From: JBAXPV01 sp037132075
GTDB lineage: Bacteria > Bacteroidota > Bacteroidia > Bacteroidales > CAIXZF01
Length of the DNA stretch: 26,141 nt
NCBI GenBank assembly: GCA_037132075.1
Contig: JBAXPV010000046.1
Location: forward strand, 1-26,141
Direction of reading: 5' to 3'
The notes under the pieces are model-generated. The model saw only the letters and a list, made by a program, of their open reading frames with translations. It searched no databases and was not told the origin of the DNA. Made by a program: the position numbers and the translations under genes. Positions 15,602-23,434 of this stretch are shown piece by piece. Each line of letters starts with the position of its first letter. The first letter of the stretch is position 1.

Positions 15602-16816
15602 TTACCTTACGATGAGTAATTGTTTGGTAATGACTTCTTTGTCATTTCCATCAATTACAGTCAAGCGACAAAGGTAAGTTCCCGGAGGTAAATTTCCACC
15701 ACTGAAAATAAAATTATGTGTTCCTTCAGATAACATATCGTCTACAATTGTTGCAATTTCTCTACCCATCATCGTAAAAACACCTAACCTGACTCTTTGT
15801 TCATTAGGTAGCTTTACAGAAATTGTTGTCAGGTTACTAAATGGGTTTGGTGCAATGTCGACAATCGCTTTTACTGAAATTTCACAAAGGCTAAAGACTC
15901 CATAACCAGTGACATTGGCTGTAATCGTCCCTTTCACTGGATTTCCTGAAGTGACAAGATTTCCTTCATTGACCCACATGCTGCCATCCCAACGTGCAAT
16001 CCGCAGCCGAGTGATGTCAGCCGGGACTGCTGCACTGGTTTTTGTACAATCCCAGGTGAGTGTTACCATGACATTTGAAAAGCCTGACGTCCGATTAATA
16101 ACCCAAAATTCCCGGTTGCTAATGTTTTTAATTCCATATGCGGTCAAGCTCCGGTTGTAGCCATTGTGGCCAGGATCAGCAAAATAATAAGCTGCCGTAA
16201 ACTGATCTGTATTATTTGCAGGAGCAGAAATCATGGCAGGGCGATGAAAACCACTATTCCCAATTGGAAAGGTAAAGGCTGTATTCCCATTTTTTACAGC
16301 CATTCCTTCAAGATAACTTGCATCAGATGTATTGATACATAAGGATCCTGGCTCAAAGACCATAATACCTCCGGAAGCAAAGGCTTTCACCACTCCCTGT
16401 GTAAAATTGGCCTCATGCAGGATATACATCTCCTGACTTAATGTAAATGCGTTTGTTGATGGGTTATTAAACAACGTTGAATAGAGCTTGGTAATACCAT
16501 TCCCCATGATTTGTTGTGTTTGGGTCCCTTCAAATCGGTATAAAGCAGGGGTTGCCTTTAAACCAGGGATAACATCGATGACACCCTCATTTTTCAGATC
16601 ACCTAAAAACCAAACAGTTCCATTATTTCGAAACTGTGCTGTTGACGTATTCTCAAATCCCCTCCCGGTATTCATATTATTGCCAGGCAGTACGTAGAGC
16701 GTCCCGGTATTGCGCATGTTAATCATCCCAGTCTGTGCCAATATCTGGCTTGCAATTGGCATCAATAATACCAATAAACAGACTTTCAGGATGATATGGT
16801 GCGTTTTATTAATCAT
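15602..16816 (-). CDS. T9SS-secreted protein with C-terminal sorting domain
   Basis: 404 residues from the ATG at 16816, chosen because it starts 4 bases after the TPR gene and gives a clean signal peptide (MINKTHHIILKVCLLVLLMP and on, cleavage near LAQ); an in-frame ATG at 16864 would overlap the upstream gene. The mature part begins with MINMRNTGTLYVLPGNNMNT and has short beta-rich repeats of the kind NNGTVWFLGDLKNEGVI. This is typical of Bacteroidota surface proteins that describe layers of beta-strands. The end is a T9SS sorting domain: DIAPNPFSNLTTISV, VFTMMGREI, LPPGTYLCRLTV and the terminal KQLLIVR. It should be exported and displayed. It lies fifth in the fibre operon and may be its surface-anchored partner. 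Confidence 0.8.
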   Translation of the reverse strand: MINKTHHIILKVCLLVLLMPIASQILAQTGMINMRNTGTLYVLPGNNMNTGRGFENTSTAQFRNNGTVWFLGDLKNEGVIDVIPGLKATPALYRFEGTQTQQIMGNGITKLYSTLFNNPSTNAFTLSQEMYILHEANFTQGVVKAFASGGIMVFEPGSLCINTSDASYLEGMAVKNGNTAFTFPIGNSGFHRPAMISAPANNTDQFTAAYYFADPGHNGYNRSLTAYGIKNISNREFWVINRTSGFSNVMVTLTWDCTKTSAAVPADITRLRIARWDGSMWVNEGNLVTSGNPVKGTITANVTGYGVFSLCEISVKAIVDIAPNPFSNLTTISVKLPNEQRVRLGVFTMMGREIATIVDDMLSEGTHNFIFSGGNLPPGTYLCRLTVIDGNDKEVITKQLLIVR

Positions 16817-16820
16817 GAAT

Positions 16821-17558
16821 TTATTTATTCTTGGCTTGTTCCATAATTTTTTTAATCTCAACAATATTATTCTTTGCCAGCGTAAAGTCAGGGAATTGAG
16901 TAAGGGCAGTGTTGTAAATGGAGATGGCTTTGTCGTATTCCTTTAGCGTTACAGCTTTGTATGCCTGCAGATGCAACAAGGCAACATTGACAGGAACTTT
17001 TTGAGACTGGTTGTCGCTTCCGCTGCTCAGGCTGATGAATGCATCTTTTCCGTTGTCAAACTTTTCAGCCATGGCAATGGTTCCATCGAATTCGAGATAT
17101 CGTTGCAATTGTAATTGCAAACTGGCTAACTCATAAGCGTGAACTTTACTTTTCGTCAGCTTGACAAGCTTCGAAAAGCTGTCGACTGCGAGTAATGGCA
17201 TATTCAATGATTTGCGGCAATAGGCCTGCATTTCGAGTACTCTTGGGGCATCTTGATTTAAGATATTGCAAACCTGGTTACACTGAGCATAATAACCCAT
17301 ATTGTAGTAAAGAACCGCAAGCGTATCTGTCCAGTTTTTTTCACCCATGGCAATGAGTGTATTCAGATGAACTGCAGCGGTGGCACCATCGGAATAGCCC
17401 AGGGCCTGTCGGAAAGCAGCAATTTCAACTTGTTTGGCATAAGCGACATCCATAGTTGTGGCTTTCTGTGCCATACAAAATTGGGTTCCAATGCCTGCTA
17501 ATAGAATAATTAAAAGGCTTTTACGAATGAGGCTTTTAAATTTACGTGTCAGTATCAT
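16821..17558 (-). CDS. Secreted or periplasmic TPR protein
   Basis: 245 residues. A signal peptide or N-terminal anchor is present (KSLLIILLAGIGTQFCMAQ). The rest is helical with degenerate tetratricopeptide units, for example LAVLYYNMGYYAQCNQVCNI, PRVLEMQAYCRKSLNM and the best one near the C-terminus, LHLQAYKAVTLKEYDKAISIY. TPRs serve protein-protein contacts, so a chaperone or assembly role in the periplasm for the neighbouring fibre-like proteins is plausible but unproven. It follows the third fibre gene by 40 bases and precedes the T9SS gene by 4 bases. Confidence 0.75.
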   Translation of the reverse strand: MILTRKFKSLIRKSLLIILLAGIGTQFCMAQKATTMDVAYAKQVEIAAFRQALGYSDGATAAVHLNTLIAMGEKNWTDTLAVLYYNMGYYAQCNQVCNILNQDAPRVLEMQAYCRKSLNMPLLAVDSFSKLVKLTKSKVHAYELASLQLQLQRYLEFDGTIAMAEKFDNGKDAFISLSSGSDNQSQKVPVNVALLHLQAYKAVTLKEYDKAISIYNTALTQFPDFTLAKNNIVEIKKIMEQAKNK

Positions 17559-17598
17559 ATTTACATTCTTATTTAAATCGTAAAGATATACATTTTGA

Positions 17599-18579
17599 CT
17601 AATCGCTTAATCTTTGAATAAAAAAGTCAAAAGTGTATATCGTTATAGGCGTATTGGTAACATCAGTCATAAAGTACATTTCGATATAATCCCCTTCGGA
17701 GAGGGAAATCACGGTATTTATTCCGGAATTAGTCAGGTAATCGCCGGGTGTCCGAAAAGTATTACGGAACCTATGCCTTAGATTAGGAACGCCATTTATA
17801 TAAGCCTGACCATAAAACACACAGTTGTTGCAGTTTACCCTATAGTCAATGGACATGCTTAATAAATATTTGCCAGACTCCTGGATTGTAATTTTCAATG
17901 GATTGCTTTGAGCAGTAATATCACCATGGCTGCTGCTACCGCTAAGCGCTTGGTTCAGAAGATAATAAACATTTGTCGTTACCAAAGTTAAATTGAGTGG
18001 TGTTCCTGTAGCCGGTGGCGTTGCACCTGTTGTAAAATAAACGTCAGCATATATATTTGAATTTCCAGAGGACTGTGGCATTGACCAGGTGCCGCTACCA
18101 TTAAGATAATAATTGGATCCGACATTATTACTTCCCCTAACGAGCCCAGGATCCGAAGAGGATGATGAAAACAGTGGAATAGTAATCCCGGCACCGGATG
18201 AGATCCCAACAGCTCCGGTTGAAGTTGTGTAAGAAAGATTCTGAAGTTCGTTGGTGATACTGCCATCCACTTCAGACCCGGTAAAAAACCGAATCCAACT
18301 TGAGCCGTTCCAATAATAAAAGCCTGGGGTTACATTATTTGGAGTAGTCCCGGCTGTGGCTGTATTATATACCAATAATGAAATAGCAGGACTTGACACA
18401 GGGCTGGCCACATTGGTGGCGGTGAGTGCAACCCGCGGCATAAGCCATCCTTTTTTTGTTGAAGTTGCGTCGATGATGGCAGAAGGGTTCGGGTTGTTAG
18501 TGCCCAGGCCATATTGTGCGAATATGACCTGGGGAAACAACAAAACTATGATAAAAATGACTTCTGACAGACGCTTCAT
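17599..18579 (-). CDS. Secreted fibre-like protein with C1q/TNF-like C-terminal domain (third of three paralogues)
   Basis: 326 residues. Signal peptide ending FAQ. The head domain (about residues 22-100) begins YGLGTNNPNPSAIIDATS and runs through PRVALTAT, LLVYNTATAG and TPGFYYWNGSSWIRF. It is clearly homologous to the head of the next gene upstream. A middle segment rich in Ser, Gly and Asn follows. The last about 140 residues have the pattern of a jelly-roll of the C1q/TNF type (ITIQESGKYLLSMSIDYRVN, LSEGDYIEMYFMTD and a final TYTFDFF-like strand, here IYTFDFFIQRL). Trimeric C1q-like tips often bind ligands. There is no T9SS sorting domain. The role is likely a surface or secreted fibre, by architecture only. 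Confidence 0.7.
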   Translation of the reverse strand: MKRLSEVIFIIVLLFPQVIFAQYGLGTNNPNPSAIIDATSTKKGWLMPRVALTATNVASPVSSPAISLLVYNTATAGTTPNNVTPGFYYWNGSSWIRFFTGSEVDGSITNELQNLSYTTSTGAVGISSGAGITIPLFSSSSSDPGLVRGSNNVGSNYYLNGSGTWSMPQSSGNSNIYADVYFTTGATPPATGTPLNLTLVTTNVYYLLNQALSGSSSHGDITAQSNPLKITIQESGKYLLSMSIDYRVNCNNCVFYGQAYINGVPNLRHRFRNTFRTPGDYLTNSGINTVISLSEGDYIEMYFMTDVTNTPITIYTFDFFIQRLSD

Positions 18580-18615
18580 ATAGCGGCTAAATTAAGTAAT
18601 TTGTTTTAGCAAGAA

Positions 18616-20181
18616 TTAGAACATGCTTACTACAAACCAAGATGTACCATCACACTGAATGACAAAACCCTGCCAGGGAATGTCCCAAGTCTTGGTGGTC
18701 AAACCTTCGATCGTCTCAGAAGCATTTGGGTCAAGAGTTACAGAATTCACACCATTGTCCTTTTTCTTGATCGATAATTTAACGCCCAGGCTGCTACCTG
18801 CAGCAGGCAAAGTTACAACCACATTACCGGTACTTGCATCAGCGAGTAAGGTTCCATCCGAAGTTACTGCTGTATAGTTGGCATTGATCGTTTTAATATT
18901 ACCAATAGCACTTAAATTGGCAGCATCGGTCTCAACCCATTTGTTAGAAGCATTAGAGATGAGAAGCCTGTTTGAAGTTGATGCATCCTGTATTTTGAGA
19001 TAGGTTACATTACCATCGAGAATCTTGGAAGTTGTCACGTTTGCATCTTTAATGTTGGCAGTTTCAACGGCATCATTGGCAAGTTCCAGTGTTGTAATAC
19101 CATCTGGCTTAACCCTAAGTTGGTTAGACCCATTCAGGTTGATCGTTGAATTGTCGAATTTAACGTCAAAAGTTGCCAAACCAGCTGTATTTGTGATACC
19201 AAGAGCAGCGCCACCGGTAGCTACGTTTTCATTTGTCAAAGTTGGAGAAGCAGTCCAGGTGATGAAAGGCTCGCCATTGGTTGTACTTTGAAGTCCTGAA
19301 ATTTGAGAATCAACATAAGTCTTATTGGTGAGGTCGTTTCCAACGACAGGTGCCAAAGGAGTCTGAGGCAAGGCGGTGGTAAAGATCTGCTGACCGACCC
19401 AGGTATTGGCATGAGCCAGGTTCAGGTCATAATTGCCAGTACCACCAAGTGAAACAACGCCGGGAGCCAGAAGAGAACCACTGGTACTGGTGAATGTCAT
19501 CGTACTGTTGGTCAGTAAGCTATTTCCCAAAGAACCCGAAACGATATCCAATGGGGTGGTAATACCATCTCCACTGATGATCGTTGAATTTACACTGAGG
19601 CCTTGCCACGCAGTCGTCACACCGTCAGCCTTTGTGATAAGAAAGGTGTTGAGCGTTCCGTGAGCAATATTACCAATCGGTAATGCACCAGCAACTTCAG
19701 CAGTGCCAAGATCTACAGCATTGGTTGTAGAACCTGTACCAACAAATTGGTTGGCTGTGATCGTTCCTGTTGAGGTTGGGGCGAGAGAGGCACCCGCTCC
19801 TACCAACATGGCTGCACTGGTATTGGTGCCGCCCTGGATTTCACTAAAGAGGACAGAGCCTTTGGTAGCAAAGCGGATCCATTTGGAATTTGTCTGATCC
19901 CAATAGTAGTAACCAGGAGTTACATCATTGGGTGAAATTCCGGCATTGGCCGTATTGTAAACCAAGAGTGAGTTTGCCGGGCTCGTAACAGGCAATGGGC
20001 TGTTGACAGCAGTCAATGCAATACGCGGGATCAAGAGACCCTTAGTTGCTGATGACATCTCAACAACAGCACTTGGACTGGGATTGTTTGTCCCAAACCC
20101 ATACTGTGCAAACGCTTTATTGCCAATAAGAAGGCAAGAAAACAGCAGCACTAGTACTGATAGGTGTTTCATTGTTTTCAT
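18616..20181 (-). CDS. Secreted phage-tail-fibre-like protein (second of three paralogues)
   Basis: 521 residues from the ATG at 20181 (alternatives at 20208 and 20172 change only the signal peptide). Signal peptide ends KAFAQ. Head domain begins YGFGTNNPSPSAVVEMSS and continues PRIALTAVN, LLVYNTANAG, TPGYYYWDQ. The long middle is a low-complexity beta-rich shaft of Gly, Thr, Asn and Val with LTNKTYVDSQISGLQ, a phrase common in phage tail fibres, followed by VETANIKDANVTTSKILDGN, periodic like trimeric fibre stalks. The C-terminal about 85 residues (TSDGTLLADASTGNVVVTLP to WQGFVIQCDGTSWFVVSMF) match the end of the neighbouring paralogue and resemble phage tail domains that read DGTNWYII. No T9SS domain. 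It probably forms an extracellular trimeric fibre; its target is unknown. Confidence 0.7.
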   Translation of the reverse strand: MKTMKHLSVLVLLFSCLLIGNKAFAQYGFGTNNPSPSAVVEMSSATKGLLIPRIALTAVNSPLPVTSPANSLLVYNTANAGISPNDVTPGYYYWDQTNSKWIRFATKGSVLFSEIQGGTNTSAAMLVGAGASLAPTSTGTITANQFVGTGSTTNAVDLGTAEVAGALPIGNIAHGTLNTFLITKADGVTTAWQGLSVNSTIISGDGITTPLDIVSGSLGNSLLTNSTMTFTSTSGSLLAPGVVSLGGTGNYDLNLAHANTWVGQQIFTTALPQTPLAPVVGNDLTNKTYVDSQISGLQSTTNGEPFITWTASPTLTNENVATGGAALGITNTAGLATFDVKFDNSTINLNGSNQLRVKPDGITTLELANDAVETANIKDANVTTSKILDGNVTYLKIQDASTSNRLLISNASNKWVETDAANLSAIGNIKTINANYTAVTSDGTLLADASTGNVVVTLPAAGSSLGVKLSIKKKDNGVNSVTLDPNASETIEGLTTKTWDIPWQGFVIQCDGTSWFVVSMF

Positions 20182-20251
20182 TTTGTTTGTTTTTTGGGGG
20201 TTGAACATTAATTGTTTGTTTGATTCTTTTAAAAATCTTTATTCCTATATA

Positions 20252-21127
20252 TTAAAAAATGCCAATGATGTACCATTTTACACCATTGCATTGAACCACG
20301 ATTCCCTGCCAGGGCAAGGCAAAAGTCCTTCCGGAAGAACCATCCAATGTTTCTCCAGGTATTGTTTGTATTCTGACGATATGCAGATCATTTTCTGCAA
20401 TATTTTTAAATGTTATCCTTAATCCTTTATTTCCTGTTGCCGAAGGAAGGGTAATGGTGATGTTGTTTTGAGCTGCATCCACCAATATTGTCCCATCTGT
20501 TGAAAGGGCAAGGGTATCATGAATGACAGTCCGAATATTCATCAGGTTTACAATTTTTGACAAATCAATCTGATGGACAACACCAGAGGTGTTGATCGTA
20601 AGCACATTCGCGTCATTAGAAGGTTCAACGCCCAGCAAACGGATAGGGTCAGCTGTATCGCTGACCGTAAGTTTATTTGTAGGCGTTTTGGTCCCAATCC
20701 CGGTTTTACCCATGATGTAGATGTCGTCGGTATTTGAAGTCGCGGGTGCATGAGCTCCAACTTTAAACCAGGGTTCGCTTGATGTGGTTGAAGTTCCTCC
20801 GCCAGTGGTGCCTGGCAAGTCTGTGTCAACCACAAGCTTAACCCATTTCAGCGCAGCATTATCCCAATAGTAAAGTCCTTGTGGGAGCTGGCCATTTTCA
20901 TTATAAATGATCATTCCAGCAACGGGCGTCCCTGCTAATGTCCAGTTTGTTAAGCTATTAAGCTCAACCCTGGGTAGAAGAAGACCTTTGTTTGTACTTT
21001 GAAGTTCAAGGATAGCCCCGGGGTGCATTGTTGTGGGATCATCGCCGATCTTTGTCTGGGCAGAAAGCCTGACGGAAATGATCAAAAACAGAAGCAAAAT
21101 CAGCCTACCGGGGGGAAATAGTCTCAT
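20252..21127 (-). CDS. Secreted fibre-like protein (first of three paralogues)
   Basis: 291 residues. Signal peptide MRLFPPGRLILLLFLIISVR and on, ending LSAQ. The head is a diverged version of the same domain (KIGDDPTTMHPGAILELQST, GLLLPRVELNSL, MIIYNENGQLPQGLYYWDN). Then come GIGTKTPTNKLTVSDT, a phrase frequent in Bacteroidota and phage proteins that attach to endosialidase-type or fibre modules, and the shared C-terminal module (STDGTILVDAAQNNITITLP to WQGIVVQCNGVKWYIIGIF). It is the first gene of the minus-strand operon, 43 bases before the next. I could not find a convincing promoter upstream of it. Confidence 0.7.
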   Translation of the reverse strand: MRLFPPGRLILLLFLIISVRLSAQTKIGDDPTTMHPGAILELQSTNKGLLLPRVELNSLTNWTLAGTPVAGMIIYNENGQLPQGLYYWDNAALKWVKLVVDTDLPGTTGGGTSTTSSEPWFKVGAHAPATSNTDDIYIMGKTGIGTKTPTNKLTVSDTADPIRLLGVEPSNDANVLTINTSGVVHQIDLSKIVNLMNIRTVIHDTLALSTDGTILVDAAQNNITITLPSATGNKGLRITFKNIAENDLHIVRIQTIPGETLDGSSGRTFALPWQGIVVQCNGVKWYIIGIF

Positions 21128-21217
21128 TGCAAATTTGAAATGATGTGATTCTTTTCTACAAAATCCGAAATATGAATTTGGGGTTAAAACGATACTACGG
21201 GTATTAGATTAATCGCC

Positions 21218-21244
21218 AAAAAAGGGAAATATCCCCCATTTTTT
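21218..21244. other. Hairpin in the divergent fibre-operon/msrB intergenic region
   Basis: AAAAAAGGG and CCCCCATTTTTT form an imperfect inverted repeat around AAATAT, flanked by A and T tracts. It looks like a two-way terminator but stands upstream of both divergent genes, so a role as operator or transcriptional insulator is equally possible. Confidence 0.4.
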
Positions 21245-21350
21245 AACATCTAAGCCCTATTTGTACTCATTCTAATTAACAAAAAATTAACAATAACATT
21301 TTGCCCTTAAAAACGTTAATGTCTTTGCCTGGCGGACAACAATCAAACAT

Positions 21351-21977
21351 ATGAGATCAATAATTGGCTATTTTTACAAAAAATCAAGTGAAGGGTATGG
21401 GCCCTCAGCCTTAGGTGGGTTTGCTTTTTATACGTGCATTTCTGTGGCTATCATATTCTTAAGCGCCTCGAAATGCACAAAGACGAACGCACAATCTGAA
21501 TTATCAACCAATAATACTGGATCAAAGATGACCTGGAATGATGTACTTAAAATTTGTAAAGATGGGAATGAGAAACCAGACAATCGGGTTGAGAAGTCTG
21601 ATGCTGAATGGCGTAATCAATTAAGTGCAGAAGATTACCGCATCACCCGCTTGAAAGGCACAGAATCACCTTATAGCGGGGAATATTGCGAACGTCATGA
21701 TCCGGGTTTGTACGCCTGCAAATGTTGCGGCACCTTATTGTTCGATTCCGGAAAAAAGTTCGACTCCCAGAGTGGATGGCCCAGTTTTACACAAGCAATA
21801 AAGAATAACGTAATACATTATGATCAAGACAACAGTCATGGGATGCTCAGGGTGGAGGTCAGCTGCAACGTCTGCGACGCTCACCTGGGCCATGTTTTTC
21901 CTGATGGCCCTCCACCTTCAGGCTTGCGATATTGCATCAACTCCAAATCAATCAAAAAAATCGACCATGGGAAATAA
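21351..21977 (+). CDS. msrB: Peptide-methionine (R)-S-oxide reductase, exported
   Basis: 208 residues, of which about 150 are the MsrB domain. It reduces the R form of methionine sulfoxide in proteins. The Zn-binding Cys pairs are C123/C126 (CKCC) and C172/C175 (CNVC), and the catalytic Cys is C195 in RYCINS. SQSGWPSF (139-146) is the substrate-side motif. Residues of about 22-38 are a hydrophobic segment (GGFAFYTCISVAIIFLSAS), so the domain is probably anchored in or exported across the inner membrane. The segment is not a good lipobox because Lys precedes Cys. MsrA overlaps its end by 11 bases, giving a translationally coupled pair for repair of envelope proteins. Confidence 0.92.
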   Translation: MRSIIGYFYKKSSEGYGPSALGGFAFYTCISVAIIFLSASKCTKTNAQSELSTNNTGSKMTWNDVLKICKDGNEKPDNRVEKSDAEWRNQLSAEDYRITRLKGTESPYSGEYCERHDPGLYACKCCGTLLFDSGKKFDSQSGWPSFTQAIKNNVIHYDQDNSHGMLRVEVSCNVCDAHLGHVFPDGPPPSGLRYCINSKSIKKIDHGK

Positions 21978-22524
21978 TTCTCTTCCTTCCAATTCAGACA
22001 CCATCACTATTGGCGGCGGATGCTTCTGGTGTGTTGAGGCCATATATGAAGACATTCGTGGCGTGTTAACTGTGGAATCAGGATATAGCGGTGGCATCAA
22101 TGCGAATCCAACTTATAAAGAGGTATGCAACGGGATGACTGGCCATGCAGAAGTAACCCAGATCGTTTTTGACCCTACAGTTGTTAGCCTCGATGACATC
22201 TTCAGGGTATTTTTTGGGACTCATGATCCCACGACACTGAACCGACAGGGTGCCGATGTTGGGACACAATACCGTTCAGTGGTCTTTTATCGCAATGAGG
22301 CACAGAAACTCAGTGCTAAAAAAATCATTACGGAAGCACAATCCTGGTGGGATGATCCTATTGTCACCGAATTATCGCCATTTTCAGTATTTTACAAAGC
22401 AGAAAACTATCATCAGAACTATTACCAGCTCAACCAGGAACAGCCTTATTGCAAGGCTGTTATAAATCCGAAGCTGTTAAAATTTCGGAAAAAATTCAGC
22501 GGCTTAATGAAAGAAAATCATTAA
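21967..22524 (+). CDS. msrA: Peptide-methionine (S)-S-oxide reductase
   Basis: 185 residues from the ATG at 21967. It reduces the S form of methionine sulfoxide. The catalytic motif GGGCFWC (16-22) has its reactive Cys at 19. Further conserved parts are VESGYSGG, GMTGHAEVTQIVFDP, FFGTHDPTTLNRQGADVGTQYRS and AENYHQNYY. The chosen ATG lies within the last codons of msrB, which fits coupling and places the domain start normally. The frame stays open further upstream (to 21820) through msrB; that extension reads like a lipoprotein signal (MFFLMALHLQAC), and a longer exported form is possible but would be encoded on top of the conserved MsrB core, so coincidence is likelier. Confidence 0.93.
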   Translation: MGNNSLPSNSDTITIGGGCFWCVEAIYEDIRGVLTVESGYSGGINANPTYKEVCNGMTGHAEVTQIVFDPTVVSLDDIFRVFFGTHDPTTLNRQGADVGTQYRSVVFYRNEAQKLSAKKIITEAQSWWDDPIVTELSPFSVFYKAENYHQNYYQLNQEQPYCKAVINPKLLKFRKKFSGLMKENH

Positions 22525-22557
22525 TCATTTTTCGACAATCAATAGACGTGAATCCAA

Positions 22558-22587
22558 TTGTCAGTTTCCGAAAAAACAATACATTTG
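22558..22587 (+). promoter_or_regulatory. Promoter of the mannosyltransferase gene
   Basis: TTG (22558-22560), 19 bases, then TACATTTG (22580-22587): an exact Bacteroidota promoter match in sequence and spacing. It ends 21 bases before the GTG start at 22609 and supports that start. Confidence 0.7.
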
Positions 22588-22608
22588 CGGTTTTAAATCC
22601 CCATCCCT

Positions 22609-23334
22609 GTGAACGATAGCGTAGTTATCATCCCCACTTACAATGAGAAAGAGAATGTCGAGAAAATGATCCGTAAGGTCATGTCATTATCAAAAGCATT
22701 TGACCTGCTGATTGTTGAAGACAACTCCCCTGATGGAACTGCAGCTATCATCAAATCGATGCTAAAAGAATTCCCTGATCGTTTGTTTATTGAAGAACGT
22801 CAAGGGAAACTTGGTTTGGGTACGGCTTATATTCATGGTTTTAACTGGGCTCTTTCGAGAGGCTATGCCTATATTTTCGAGATGGATTGTGACTTTTCAC
22901 ATAACCCTGATGACCTCATCCGACTTTACAACGCTTGTGCGCTTGAAGGTGCTGACATGGCTATTGGATCACGCTATATCAAAGGCGTAAATGTGGTCAA
23001 CTGGCCTATGGGCCGGGTTTTGATGTCGTATTTTGCTTCCATGTATGTCAGAATCATTACAGGAATCCATGTCATGGATACTACTGCAGGATTCAAATGC
23101 TATACAGCAAAAGTGCTGAAAGCTATAGAATTTGAGAAGATCCGATTTATCGGCTATGCTTTCCAGATCGAAATGAAATTTACCGCATGGAAGAAAGGGT
23201 TTAAAATTGTTGAAGTTCCGATCATCTTCACTGACAGAACCGAAGGTCAAAGCAAGATGTCGAGCGGAATTTTCAAAGAGGCCATTTTTGGCGTGATGAG
23301 TTTGAAGATCAGGAGTTGGTTTAGGAAATACTAG
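22609..23334 (+). CDS. Polyprenol-phosphate mannosyltransferase (dolichol-phosphate mannose synthase-like, GT2)
   Basis: 241 residues, starting at GTG. It should transfer mannose (or glucose) from a nucleotide sugar to polyprenyl phosphate at the inner face of the membrane, making the lipid-linked donor for GT-C enzymes. Seen are VVIIPTYNEKENVEKMI (5-21), VEDNSPDGT (36-44), the metal-binding DCDFSHNPDDL (93-103), IGSRYIKG, and the late FTDRTEGQSKMSSGI motif typical of DPM1-like enzymes. There is no C-terminal membrane domain, so it is the soluble, DPM1-type form. A good promoter lies just upstream. The stop codon is followed at once by an inverted ACTAACTA repeat and then dihydroorotase. The TPR membrane protein at 5482-7182 could be a user of its product. 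Confidence 0.88.
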   Translation: MNDSVVIIPTYNEKENVEKMIRKVMSLSKAFDLLIVEDNSPDGTAAIIKSMLKEFPDRLFIEERQGKLGLGTAYIHGFNWALSRGYAYIFEMDCDFSHNPDDLIRLYNACALEGADMAIGSRYIKGVNVVNWPMGRVLMSYFASMYVRIITGIHVMDTTAGFKCYTAKVLKAIEFEKIRFIGYAFQIEMKFTAWKKGFKIVEVPIIFTDRTEGQSKMSSGIFKEAIFGVMSLKIRSWFRKY

Positions 23335-23335
23335 T

Positions 23336-23420
23336 GAGTTAGTAGTTAGTAGGCTGAAGGCTATTAGACTGAAGGCTGATGAATGCGCAGCTACTAACTG
23401 CTAACTACTAACTATCTAAC
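23336..23420. repeat. Interspersed TAGTTAG/CTAACTA repeat, copy 3, inverted pair
   Basis: The left arm gagttagtagttagtag (23336-23352) faces a right arm at 23391-23420 built of ctactaac and ctaac units. Between them ggctgaaggct and gactgaaggct repeat. Transcripts could fold into a long hairpin directly after the mannosyltransferase stop and 14 bases before the dihydroorotase start, so it may act as a terminator, attenuator or RNA-stability element. Confidence 0.8.
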
Positions 23421-23434
23421 AAAAAGCAAACAAA

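Noticed and set aside
21130..21137. CAAATTTG as a -7 box for the fibre operon
   Set aside because: It is palindromic and only 3 bases from the ATG, leaving no room for a normal start site.
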